From NCBI RefSeq assembly GCF_000412995.1, contig NZ_KE332512.1, positions 186,001 through 250,000 on the forward strand: a stretch of 64,000 nt of DNA. Reading direction: 5' to 3'. The notes under the pieces were generated by a model. The model did not search any database and had not been told where the DNA came from. It saw only the letters and a list, made by a program, of their open reading frames with translations. Shown here piece after piece: positions 1 through 7,999 of this stretch (position 1 is the first letter of the stretch; each line of letters begins with the position of its first letter). Made by a program: the position numbers and the translations under genes. The stretch is from Treponema vincentii F0403 (GTDB lineage Bacteria; Spirochaetota; Spirochaetia; Treponematales; Treponemataceae).

Positions 1-192
1 ACGGCTGTCGTATTTGTACGGATCGTCATAGACCAAGCCTTTTTTCAGCAAGTTACTGCGGAGGATTTTTACCACGCTGCCGAGCGCTGCATAATTTTGC
101 TGCAGCTGGGGAAGTAATTGTTTGTTAAACGTCTCCCGCTGTACTGCTATGTGGTGTGCTAACTCTTCAGAAAAATTTTTCGTAGATTCCAT
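1..192 (-). CDS. unknown protein, 3' part cut by window edge
   Basis: Open frame running off the left edge; 64 codons are visible from the ATG at 190-192. The protein is charged and probably helical, starts MESTKNFSEELAH and reads YDDPYKYDSR at the edge. It has no signal peptide or recognised motif. The frame stays open upstream to about 342 but offers no ATG, GTG or TTG there, and the ATG has no good Shine-Dalgarno site, so the start is unsure. It diverges from thrS and shares its upstream region. I do not recognise the family. Confidence 0.5.
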   Translation of the reverse strand, partial: MESTKNFSEELAHHIAVQRETFNKQLLPQLQQNYAALGSVVKILRSNLLKKGLVYDDPYKYDSR

Positions 193-266
193 ACCATCAT
201 CATCGGCACTTTTAAAAAAAATTTTATACGCTTGATGGAATAAGTACGGTAAAACCTGACTAAGTC

Positions 267-295
267 TTGACAGCTTGAAAATTCGGCTGTATGCT
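267..295 (+). promoter_or_regulatory. sigma-70-type promoter for thrS
   Basis: TTGACA (267-272), 17-nt spacer, TATGCT (290-295). It lies 50 bp before the thrS start, which has a strong GGAGG site at about 336-340. It overlaps the open upstream part of the divergent left-edge frame. Confidence 0.7.
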
Positions 296-344
296 TTTGC
301 GTATGTTTTATTCCATATAATCGAAAATACGGAAGGGAGGCTTT

Positions 345-2105
345 ATGAACTATTCATTACCGAAATCTGAAAAGTTGCCGTTAATACGGCATAGTATTGC
401 ACATATAATGGCGGAAGCCGTTATGAATTTATTTCCCGGAACAAAGGTGGCTATTGGGCCTGCCATTGAACACGGATTTTATTATGATTTTGACCTTCCG
501 ACGCCGATTACACAAAATGACCTTGCACGCATCGAAAAAGAGATGCGCCGCCTTTTATCCACTCCGCAAAACTTTGTAAAAGAAGTTGTTACGAGGCAGC
601 AGGCGTTAGACCTTTTTAAAGATCAGCCGTTTAAATGCGAGCTTATCAATGATTTACCTCCGGATGCGGAAATCTCGATTTACCGCTCGGGAAATTTTGT
701 CGATTTATGCAAGGGGCCTCATGTTGCCAATTCAAAGGAAATTAACGCACAGAGCTTTAAACTGGAAAAAATTGCCGGAGCTTATTGGCGCGGTGATGAA
801 AAACGGCCGATGCTGACCCGTATCTACGGTACCGCATGGGAAACGCCGAATGACCTGAAAACTTACTTGACTATGCAGGCTGAAGCGGAAAAACACGATC
901 ACCGCAAAATAGGGCGGGAACTTGACCTTTTCCATATTGAAGAAGACAATCCCGGCGAAGTATTTTGGCATCCGAACGGCTGGACGCTTTACTTAACCGT
1001 GCAGCAGCATGTACGGCAAAAGATAAAAGAGGACGGCTATGTTGAGGTAAATACCCCCTTTGTTATGCCGCAAAGCCTCTGGTTGCGGTCGGGACACTGG
1101 GAAAAATATAAGGAAAACATGTTTATCACCGAAAGTGAAAAACGGATGTTTGCACTTAAACCGATGAACTGTCCGGGACATGTCGAAATCTTTAAGCAAG
1201 GCATAAAAAGCTACCGCGATCTTCCGCTGCGTATTGCGGAGTTCGGTTCTTGTACTCGGAATGAACCGTCCGGCTCCCTGCACGGTATTATGCGGGTTCG
1301 CGGCTTTGTTCAGGATGATGCGCATATCTTCTGCACGGAAGAGCAAATTTCCTCGGAAGTGTGTAAGTTCTGTAATTTACTCAAGTCGCTTTACCGGGAT
1401 TTCGGTTTTGACGATAAGGCCATACTCGTTAAATTTTCTACACGGCCTGAAAAACGTGTCGGCGACGATGCAACATGGGATAGGGCAGAGAATGCACTTG
1501 CGGAAGCATGTAAAGCAGCCGGCCTCGAATACGAAATTGCTCCCGGAGAAGGCGCCTTTTACGGGCCTAAACTTGAGTTTACGCTTGTCGATGCACTCGG
1601 CCGCGAATGGCAGTGCGGCACCATACAGGCGGATTATCAGCTGCCTTCTAAAGATAGGCTGAATGCCGAGTACATCGGTGAAGACAATCAGAAGCATCAA
1701 CCCGTTATGCTGCACCGCGCGGCGCTCGGTTCACTTGAGCGGTTTATCGGTATTTTGATTGAGCAGTTCGGCGGCGCCTTACCCCCATGGCTTTCTCCCG
1801 TGCAGGCAATGGTTATTCCCGTTGCTCCGGTGTTCAACGAATACGCGGAACAGATTGCCTCGGTGCTTACAAAAGCCGGATTCCGTGTAAAGGCCGACAT
1901 CGATACCGACCGCATGAACGCCAAAATCAGGAAGTATCAGGAACAAAAAATTCCTTATCAGCTGGTTGTCGGCGAAAAAGAAAAGCAGAGCAACAGCGTT
2001 ACCGTCCGGCTTTTAAAGGGCGAGCAAAAGACAATGTCCGTCGATGAATTTGCAGCTTTTTTAAAACTCAAGACCGATACCGTTGCAGTCAGCGCTGAAT
2101 TTTAA
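345..2105 (+). CDS. thrS: threonyl-tRNA synthetase lacking the TGS domain
   Basis: Charges tRNA-Thr in the cytoplasm. The protein has 586 residues and starts directly with the N2 editing domain: H16 and H20 in the HSIAH motif, then C122 and H126 in the LCKGPH segment. Class II catalytic motifs follow: MNCPGH at 274-279, [10 protein letters not shown] at 305-314, and predicted zinc ligands C276, H327 and H457. The C-terminal anticodon-binding domain starts near residue 485. The usual N-terminal TGS (ubiquitin-like) domain of about 60 residues is absent. The GGAGG site upstream and the lack of an in-frame extension make this start secure. It has its own promoter at 267-295. Confidence 0.97.
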   Translation: MNYSLPKSEKLPLIRHSIAHIMAEAVMNLFPGTKVAIGPAIEHGFYYDFDLPTPITQNDLARIEKEMRRLLSTPQNFVKEVVTRQQALDLFKDQPFKCELINDLPPDAEISIYRSGNFVDLCKGPHVANSKEINAQSFKLEKIAGAYWRGDEKRPMLTRIYGTAWETPNDLKTYLTMQAEAEKHDHRKIGRELDLFHIEEDNPGEVFWHPNGWTLYLTVQQHVRQKIKEDGYVEVNTPFVMPQSLWLRSGHWEKYKENMFITESEKRMFALKPMNCPGHVEIFKQGIKSYRDLPLRIAEFGSCTRNEPSGSLHGIMRVRGFVQDDAHIFCTEEQISSEVCKFCNLLKSLYRDFGFDDKAILVKFSTRPEKRVGDDATWDRAENALAEACKAAGLEYEIAPGEGAFYGPKLEFTLVDALGREWQCGTIQADYQLPSKDRLNAEYIGEDNQKHQPVMLHRAALGSLERFIGILIEQFGGALPPWLSPVQAMVIPVAPVFNEYAEQIASVLTKAGFRVKADIDTDRMNAKIRKYQEQKIPYQLVVGEKEKQSNSVTVRLLKGEQKTMSVDEFAAFLKLKTDTVAVSAEF

Positions 2106-2140
2106 ACTCAAGCTCACAGATTCTCCCTTAGATTCTTTTT

Positions 2141-2193
2141 GCGGTGTTTTTAGATCAGTCATAATGATGAAAAGACTTATCTCAAAACACCGC
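2141..2193. terminator. inverted repeat after thrS, possible weak terminator
   Basis: Ten-base perfect arms (2141-2150 and 2184-2193, GCGGTGTTTT and its complement) flank a 33-nt loop. No U-run follows on the plus strand; a T-rich run lies before the left arm. Termination is an inference. Confidence 0.35.
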
Positions 2194-2210
2194 TTAAAAT
2201 CACTTTGTAT

Positions 2211-2239
2211 TTGACATTCTAACTATATCGTTTTATTCT
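2211..2239 (+). promoter_or_regulatory. sigma-70-type promoter for the hemerythrin gene
   Basis: TTGACA (2211-2216), 17-nt spacer, TATTCT (2234-2239). It implies a leader of about 75 nt before the ATG at 2321. Confidence 0.7.
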
Positions 2240-2320
2240 AGTAATGATTACTAATATAGATACTCCTAAAAGTAATTCAATGACGGAGTAATCAAGTAAT
2301 AGCAGAAGGATGAAAAAAGT

Positions 2321-2842
2321 ATGGCAGAAGAAACGAAAGACACGGGAGAAGTAAATACCGGTTGGGTATGTTGGGATAAAAAGCTTGAACTCGGTATTCC
2401 CCGCATAGATAGCCAGCACCGCAAACTGGTAGCTATGTGTAATGAGCTGCATGAAGCGCTGATTAACCGCCAAAAACGGAGCAAAGGCGAATGGCTGGTA
2501 ACGGTTGGCGATGTACTGCGGCAGGCTGTGAACTATACCCAAACACATTTTGCCGACGAAGAAAAGCTGATGAAGGCATGCGGATTTTCCGGCTATGAAG
2601 CGCACAAGCAGCGGCATAAGGAATTTGTACACACAATTACACAGGTATTGATCGGATTTGATGAAATGACCTTAACACTCGGCTTTGATTTTGCCGATTA
2701 TCTACGGGATTGGATATTGTCCCATATTGCCTACGAGGATAAACAGTACTGTCCGGTTATGCGCTCCTTTTATCATGCATTGCAAGAATATAGCCGGCGG
2801 CAGCACGAAGCTTCAAATACCGCAATGGAACCGACGCAGTAG
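2321..2842 (+). CDS. bacteriohemerythrin
   Basis: Soluble, 173-residue, single-domain O2-binding di-iron protein. All seven expected ligands are visible: H33 (DSQHRKL), H76 and E80 (HFADEE), H95 and H99 (HKQRH), H135 and D140 (HIAYED). In anaerobes such proteins are thought to bind or buffer O2, or to deliver it to sensors or reductases. No sensory domain is attached. AGAAGGA lies upstream of the ATG, and the gene has its own promoter at 2211-2239, so it is probably monocistronic. The last codons and the TAG stop lie inside a copy of a dispersed repeat also seen near 18.7 and 58.1 kb. Confidence 0.93.
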   Translation: MAEETKDTGEVNTGWVCWDKKLELGIPRIDSQHRKLVAMCNELHEALINRQKRSKGEWLVTVGDVLRQAVNYTQTHFADEEKLMKACGFSGYEAHKQRHKEFVHTITQVLIGFDEMTLTLGFDFADYLRDWILSHIAYEDKQYCPVMRSFYHALQEYSRRQHEASNTAMEPTQ

Positions 2843-2865
2843 ATGTGCCGTATATTTCAAAAGGA
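2832..2865 (+). repeat. copy of the dispersed GACGCAGTAGATG repeat
   Basis: GACGCAGTAGATGTGCCGTA, then TATTTCAAAAGG. Near-identical copies are at 18691-18723 and, reversed, at 58081-58110 and 58208-58237. The TAG in the repeat is the stop codon of the hemerythrin gene. Confidence 0.75.
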
Positions 2866-3357
2866 CTATTGGTCTTGATATGCTTCTACAGTATCATTGA
2901 GGTGTTCAAGGATAACGCCTGCCTGCTTAAACATCGCAATTGAGTCGGCGCTGTCGTGGTATCGTTTTTCGGCGATAACCCGTTTGATGCCGCAGTTGAT
3001 AATCAGCATTGCGCAGGTGCGGCAGGGGGTCATTTTGCAGTAAAGCGTAGCCCCATCGATGCTGATGCCACGCTTTGCGGCTTGGCAAATAGCATTTTGT
3101 TCCGCATGAACGGTACGGACGCAGTGCTGGCTTACGGAACCGTCTTCATGCTGCACCTTTTTAAACTGGTGCCCGACATCGTCGCAGTGGGGTAATCCGC
3201 GCGGTGCGCCGACATAACCGGTAACCAAGAGCTGATTATCCCGTGCGATAACGCATCCGGATCTGCCGCGGTCGCATGTTGCACGCTTTGCGATTGCGCG
3301 GCACACTTCCATAAAATATTCATCCCATGTAGGACGGACGTACGGTTCTTCAGTCAT
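2866..3357 (-). CDS. dCMP/deoxycytidylate deaminase (ComEB type)
   Basis: Zinc enzyme that deaminates dCMP to dUMP to feed dTMP synthesis. The 163 residues carry the cytidine-deaminase signature H84-A-E86 and the P-C112-x2-C115 zinc ligands, with the extra Cys/His residues (C35, H57, C58) typical of the ComEB/dCMP group. The gene lies 11 bp after the penicillin-binding protein gene on the same strand and is probably cotranscribed with it. A purine-rich AAAGGAT site precedes the ATG. Confidence 0.93.
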   Translation of the reverse strand: MTEEPYVRPTWDEYFMEVCRAIAKRATCDRGRSGCVIARDNQLLVTGYVGAPRGLPHCDDVGHQFKKVQHEDGSVSQHCVRTVHAEQNAICQAAKRGISIDGATLYCKMTPCRTCAMLIINCGIKRVIAEKRYHDSADSIAMFKQAGVILEHLNDTVEAYQDQ

Positions 3358-3368
3358 TTTTTATCCTT

Positions 3369-6179
3369 TTATAACCACGGATTAATTCCCTCACCCTGTA
3401 TCGTCCCGTCCTGCTCCGTTTTTTCGGATTCCGTATTGTCGGTGTCCGATTCTACGGGCGGGAAAGACGGCAGCGGAGTTCCTTCATCTATAGGTTCCAA
3501 GTGCGTTTGAGGAATCGGCGGCTGCAGTGTACTGTTTGTTCCTTGTCCTTGTTGCGGATTAAGCGGAGACTGATCCGGCAGCGTAGTATCTTCGCCTTCA
3601 CTCAGCGATGAATCCGATTCAACGATATTGCCCGAATTGGAAGGCACGGTAAGTTCATCGTTTGCAAACGGATCTCCCGTATAGCCAGTATTTCCTGTCC
3701 GCCTGTTTCTACTTGGTTCGGGATCCTCAAAAATACGCGGATCAAGCAGTACATCCGTTTTAATAATATCGACGGGTGCTTGTCCGGTGCTGTAATTGCT
3801 TTTGCGTAAACGGTCTTTTGCAATTTCACGCAGTACATTGTTTGCCTCATGGTAGGCACAGGCTTCCGTCGGCTCCGTACCGGATAAAAAGTAGAGCGAT
3901 ACCGTTCCTTCATCACAGTAAGGCGTAGGGAGCTTTCCCGATTTTGAACAAACCGATACGGATGTCAATCCCGTTTCGGGGCGAATAAAATCCCTATAGG
4001 GCATACCTTCGTGGATAGTCTTCATAAAATTTGCCCATGGAAGCCCCGCGAGCGTTGCACCCGTATTATCAAGTCCGAGGGACTGGCCTCCTTTGTCATA
4101 CCCGAACCAAACGGCAGCGGTATAATACGGAGAATATCCGATTGTCCATGCATCCGACCAGTTTTGAGTTGTACCGGTTTTACCCGCAACGGGAATGGAA
4201 AAATACTTACCGGTCGTTTTATCTTTATACCGGAATTTTGAGCCGCTGCCTGAAGCATACGCAAGTGTTCCTTCGGTTATCGTTCTTTGCAGTACCGATG
4301 TCATCAGATAGGCATTTTGCGGGCTGATAACTTGCATTGCATTTCCGCGCCGCCGCTGTTCCTGCCGTAAATCGCGTTCGGGATCCATCACGATTGTGCC
4401 GTTGCGGTTTTCAACGGTGCGAATAGCGATGGGGTCAACCCGCCGTCCTTGGTTTGCAAAGACGGCAAATGCCTTTGCCATCTGAATGGGAGCAACGCTG
4501 ATAACGCCAAGCGCAAGAGGATACAATCTTGGGAACGTACGGTCTATTTCGTCGGGATCGGTGATGCCGAGTAGAGCTGCAGATCGGGTAATGGCTGCAT
4601 CAAAGCCGATGGTATCGAGTACCTTAATTGCAGGGATATTCAGCGACCGTGCCAATGCCCGCCATGCCAAAACGGTACCTTGCCAATGTCCTGCATAGTT
4701 GTTCGGAATGTACGGAACACCGCTTTGGTTTTTAAATACCTGCGGGGTATCCTCCAATACCGTTGCCGGTGTGATCAATTTGGTATCGAATGCTGCGGAA
4801 TAAAGCAGTGGCTTAAATGAGCTTCCCGGTTGAACGCGCCCCTGAGTCGCCCGTATCATCTGATTCGATTCATCGAATTTACTGCCGCCGACAAGGGCGG
4901 TAATGTAGCCGGTATTATTTTCCAAACAGATGAGCGTTCCTTCAACCGTTTTCCGCGCAAGCTCATCTTGCACCTTGGCCGTGCTTTTTGCGCCGGTAAT
5001 CTTTAGGTTGTTTAGCCCGAAAAGCATTGCCGCCATATCCACAATCGGGTTTAAATCGCTGCGGTAGTAGGAGAGCGTTCTTGCCTGCACCCGTTCGGAA
5101 TCGATATGAAGCGCAGGAATGTCAAAAGCGAGCGAGACAAGCGCGGTAATATTGCTATACAGTTCGCTCTGTGCAAAACGATGAGAGCGGGTATTCTTTA
5201 CGCGGTTATTGGCAATCTTGATATAGTCGCCCATCTCTTTTTCCGCAGCCGCCTGATGGCGCAGATCGCAGGTGGTGTGTACGATATAACCGTCGGAATA
5301 AAAATCCATCGTGCCGTACATCATCGTTTCAAGCTGGCGGCGTACATATTCGGAAAACCAACGCGCTTTATCTTCACGATTGAACCACGCGGATGAATTG
5401 GTGCGCGTATAATCGAAATGAGCCCAATAGTCATCGTAGGATTCGTCGCGTTCTTCTTGCGTAAGGTAGCCGAGTCTAACCATCTCGTCAAGGACGTAGC
5501 CCTGTCGCTCCTGTACGCGGTTCGGATATTCAAAGGGATTATAATAGGCGGGGTTCGATAGCTGGATAACCAGTATTGCCGCTTCCGCAGGGGTGATTTC
5601 CGCTACGGAATGGCCGAAGTAAAACCGGCAGGCAGCGCTTACGCCATAGGTTCCTCCGCCGAAGTATACTTTGTTTAAATAGAGTTCGAGGATTTCGTCT
5701 TTTGAGTACCGGCGCTCCATCTGGACTGCCCACCACAGTTCCTTTATCTTCCGCGAGATGCTCATGTCGGTTCGGTCGCAGTATAAAAGTCCTGCTATTT
5801 GCTGAGTGATGGTACTTCCGCCGCCGAGCGTTCTTCCGGTAAGTTTCCCGATGACGGCACGAAAAATTGCCTTGAGCGTAAAACCGCGGTGCCGATAAAA
5901 ACTGCGGTCTTCACGGACGAGGAGTGCATTGATCAATGCGGGCGGTATTTGCTCGAATTTAATAATCTCCCGTTTTTCGTTGGAAGAAAATTCGGTAATC
6001 AAGTCTCCGCGTATATCGAGTATCCGGGTCGGTAAATCGGGATTAAAGGCGGTAAATTGTTCGCTCTGCTTTACGGAGGCTGTTTCCGCCAGTAAGTAGC
6101 CTAGCATCGCAGAACCCGCAACAAGCACGGTAAAAATAAAAACAAGATAAATATATAAAAAGACGGTACGTCCGCGCAT
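3369..6179 (-). CDS. bifunctional penicillin-binding protein, class A (PBP1)
   Basis: Polymerises and cross-links peptidoglycan at the inner membrane. From the chosen ATG (936 residues): an N-terminal transmembrane anchor (about 5-30), a GT51 glycosyltransferase domain with EDRSFYRHRGF and GGSTITQQ, and a transpeptidase domain with the PGSSFKP (SxxK) and KTGTT motifs. The last 150 or so residues are a low-complexity Pro/Ser/Glu/Thr tail. The frame opens 20 codons earlier at a TTG (6237-6239). I prefer the ATG at 6177-6179 because it has an AGG-containing site and starts right at the hydrophobic anchor. It lies upstream of the dCMP deaminase gene. Confidence 0.93.
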   Translation of the reverse strand: MRGRTVFLYIYLVFIFTVLVAGSAMLGYLLAETASVKQSEQFTAFNPDLPTRILDIRGDLITEFSSNEKREIIKFEQIPPALINALLVREDRSFYRHRGFTLKAIFRAVIGKLTGRTLGGGSTITQQIAGLLYCDRTDMSISRKIKELWWAVQMERRYSKDEILELYLNKVYFGGGTYGVSAACRFYFGHSVAEITPAEAAILVIQLSNPAYYNPFEYPNRVQERQGYVLDEMVRLGYLTQEERDESYDDYWAHFDYTRTNSSAWFNREDKARWFSEYVRRQLETMMYGTMDFYSDGYIVHTTCDLRHQAAAEKEMGDYIKIANNRVKNTRSHRFAQSELYSNITALVSLAFDIPALHIDSERVQARTLSYYRSDLNPIVDMAAMLFGLNNLKITGAKSTAKVQDELARKTVEGTLICLENNTGYITALVGGSKFDESNQMIRATQGRVQPGSSFKPLLYSAAFDTKLITPATVLEDTPQVFKNQSGVPYIPNNYAGHWQGTVLAWRALARSLNIPAIKVLDTIGFDAAITRSAALLGITDPDEIDRTFPRLYPLALGVISVAPIQMAKAFAVFANQGRRVDPIAIRTVENRNGTIVMDPERDLRQEQRRRGNAMQVISPQNAYLMTSVLQRTITEGTLAYASGSGSKFRYKDKTTGKYFSIPVAGKTGTTQNWSDAWTIGYSPYYTAAVWFGYDKGGQSLGLDNTGATLAGLPWANFMKTIHEGMPYRDFIRPETGLTSVSVCSKSGKLPTPYCDEGTVSLYFLSGTEPTEACAYHEANNVLREIAKDRLRKSNYSTGQAPVDIIKTDVLLDPRIFEDPEPSRNRRTGNTGYTGDPFANDELTVPSNSGNIVESDSSLSEGEDTTLPDQSPLNPQQGQGTNSTLQPPIPQTHLEPIDEGTPLPSFPPVESDTDNTESEKTEQDGTIQGEGINPWL

Positions 6180-6290
6180 GCGCCTATAAAAGCACAAAAT
6201 CGTTTTTTTTTCAAGCTGAAAGAAAATGTACACGGGCAACGCATCTGAGATATTTTAAGCGTTTGCTCCAAAACCTATCCGAAAGCCCCT

Positions 6291-6320
6291 TTGACAATAA
6301 GGTAGACTTTGTTATATTCT
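6291..6320 (+). promoter_or_regulatory. promoter giving a near-leaderless transcript
   Basis: TTGACA (6291-6296) then TATATT (6313-6318, spacer 16) or TATTCT (6315-6320, spacer 18). The expected start of transcription is only 3-8 nt before the ATG at 6331, which has no Shine-Dalgarno site. Confidence 0.6.
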
Positions 6321-6330
6321 ATACGGCAAT

Positions 6331-6615
6331 ATGTTTGTGTCGGTAATGATAGATCCGGGCGGACAGGACTCCGCTGCCCATCTTTCTGAATTATTAACTT
6401 TCTACGGATTTGAGCGAATGCAGCGTGCATGCTGGGAGTCCGTTACTCTTAACGAAAAACAGTTGGTTTCTCTTAAACGCGAAATAGATCGGGTAACCGA
6501 TTATTATGACGTTGTCCGAATATATCAGTATCCCGTCGAAGGCGTATTGGCAATTTCCACGCTTGCTAAGAAAAAGTGGCGGAAGCTTTTAATCCGTCCG
6601 CCTAAAGAAATGTAA
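6331..6615 (+). CDS. small Cas2-like (ferredoxin-fold) protein
   Basis: 94 residues. The order MFVSVMIDP, an amphipathic helix, RACWES, a helix KREIDRVTD, then VVRIYQYP fits the beta-alpha-beta layout of Cas2/VapD-like proteins, with an Asp after the first strand. This is a fold-level resemblance; I cannot confirm family or nuclease activity. No cas1, effector gene or CRISPR array lies in the window, so a CRISPR role is not supported. The gene is preceded by a promoter placed for a leaderless or nearly leaderless mRNA. The next gene is prfB, after a 245-bp repeat-filled gap. Confidence 0.6.
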   Translation: MFVSVMIDPGGQDSAAHLSELLTFYGFERMQRACWESVTLNEKQLVSLKREIDRVTDYYDVVRIYQYPVEGVLAISTLAKKKWRKLLIRPPKEM

Positions 6616-6861
6616 GTCGTTTATTTATAGGAGATGCGCTGGGAAATATCCTGCAAAAGTTTTTATAGGAGATGCGCTAAAAAGTGCCGCCTAAAATTGC
6701 GTCGGCAACTTTTTAGCTCAAGTTTGCGTTGCAAACTTGATTATTTACGGGTGCGCCGTCCTGATCTTCGGAGCAAAGCTCCTCGTTGCAGGACTCGCGC
6801 ACGGCTAAAAACTTTTTTCGAATGTTGAAACATCCGAAAAAAGTTTTTATAGGAGATGATG
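6616..6861 (+). repeat. modular hairpin element ending in the prfB Shine-Dalgarno site
   Basis: Contains three copies of TTATAGGAGATG (about 6628, 6664 and 6847); a hairpin pairing GCTAAAAAGTGCCG with CGGCAACTTTTTAGC (6675-6719, one bulged base); a CAAGTTTGC/GCAAACTTG hairpin (about 6720-6741); a GTGCGC...GCGCAC hairpin with a long insert; and an AAAACTTTTTTCG...CGAAAAAAGTTTT hairpin just before AGGAG. The reverse complement of 60014-60160 has the same order of modules and also ends in TTTTTATAGGAG before a start codon. Confidence 0.7.
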
Positions 6862-7999
6862 ATGTTATTGGAAGAATATAAACCGCAGATTACAGCACTT
6901 AAAGCCGATGTTGACGAAATTTGGAGGCGTCTTTGACTCCGAAGCGGTAAAAAAACGGATTGCGGAAAAAGAAGCCGTTGCGGGACAGGAAGGCTTTTGG
7001 AACGATCCTAAAAAAGCCGAGAAACTCTTGTCGGAAATTAAAAAACTGAAAAACCGTATCGAACCGTGGGAGACGCTCATTGCCGATATAGAAGATTTGC
7101 AAACCCTCTATGAGTTGACTCAAGAAGCCGGTGATGCCGATAATGCGGATTCCGTTCAAGAAATCGATATGTCGCTTAAAGAGCTTCAAGAACGGTTTGA
7201 AAAACTCAATACTTTAGCGCTTCTTTCGGACGAGGTTGACGGGAGCGATGCCTTTTTGACGGTACATGCGGGAGCAGGCGGAACGGAAGCCTGCGATTGG
7301 GCACAGATGCTGACTCGTATGTACCTCCGCTGGGCGGAACGCCGCGGCTTTAGCGTTGAAACGCTTGACGAGCTGGAAGCCGATGAGGGGTTAAAATCCA
7401 TCACCTTACAGATACGCGGCGACTATGCCTACGGCTTTTTAAAGGCGGAAACCGGCGTGCACCGGCTTATCAGAATCAGTCCGTTTGATGCTAACGCCCG
7501 CCGCCATACCTCTTTTTCTTCCGTGTATGTGTTTCCCGTACTTGATGATACCATCGAGGTCAATATCAGGCCGGAGGATTTACGGGTAGACACCTACCGT
7601 GCAGGCGGAGCGGGGGGGCAGCATGTCAATAAAACAGACTCTGCCGTGCGGCTTACACACCTGCCCACCGGTATTGTCGTTGCGTGCCAAAATGAGCGCA
7701 GTCAAATTTCCAACAGGGCAACCGCTATGAGTATGCTGAAAGCACGGCTTTACGAATACTACCGGAACGAAAAAGAAAAAGAGAATGCGAAATTTGCCGC
7801 CGAAAAAAAAGGAATTTCGTGGGGAAATCAAATCAGGTCGTATATCTTTCAACCTTATACAATGGTAAAAGATCACCGTACAAAGCATGAAACGGGCAAT
7901 ATTCAAGCCGTTATGGACGGCGATATAGACGGATTTATCGAAGACTTTTTGAAAAAACAATGGGCGAATCAGCTGATGTATGAGGATAGCCCGGAATGA
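6862..7999 (+). CDS. prfB: peptide chain release factor 2 with programmed +1 frameshift
   Basis: Recognises UGA/UAA stop codons and triggers peptide release. Translation starts at ATG 6862 (ATGs at 6856 and 6859 are in frame; AGGAG at 6851-6855 best fits 6859 or 6862) and runs 24 codons to an in-frame TGA (6934-6936). A +1 slip at CTT-TGA-C joins the main frame, which continues from 6935 (GAC) to 7999. The main part has the SPF anticodon-like tripeptide (RISPFDANARR) and the catalytic GGQ (AGGAGGQHVNK). Coordinates span both parts. The stop overlaps the next ATG by 4 bp. High RF2 levels should reduce the slip, the known autoregulation. Confidence 0.95.
6923..6937 (+). promoter_or_regulatory. 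prfB programmed frameshift signal
   Basis: Internal Shine-Dalgarno GGAGG (6923-6927), a 3-nt spacer, then the slippery CTT-TGA-C (6931-6937). Same layout as the known bacterial prfB site. Confidence 0.92.

Noticed and set aside
6180-6239. TTG-started extension of the penicillin-binding protein
   Set aside because: The ATG at 6179 has a plausible ribosome site and starts at the membrane anchor.
6331-6615. CRISPR-Cas locus based on the Cas2-like protein
   Set aside because: No repeats with regular spacers, no cas1 or effector gene in the window; the hairpin arrays have no constant spacer length or CRISPR-type repeats.
6634-6828. 64-codon frame with AGGAG and ATG upstream
   Set aside because: It lies entirely in the hairpin repeat element; the AGGAGATG is one of three repeat copies and the protein is a basic product of palindromes.
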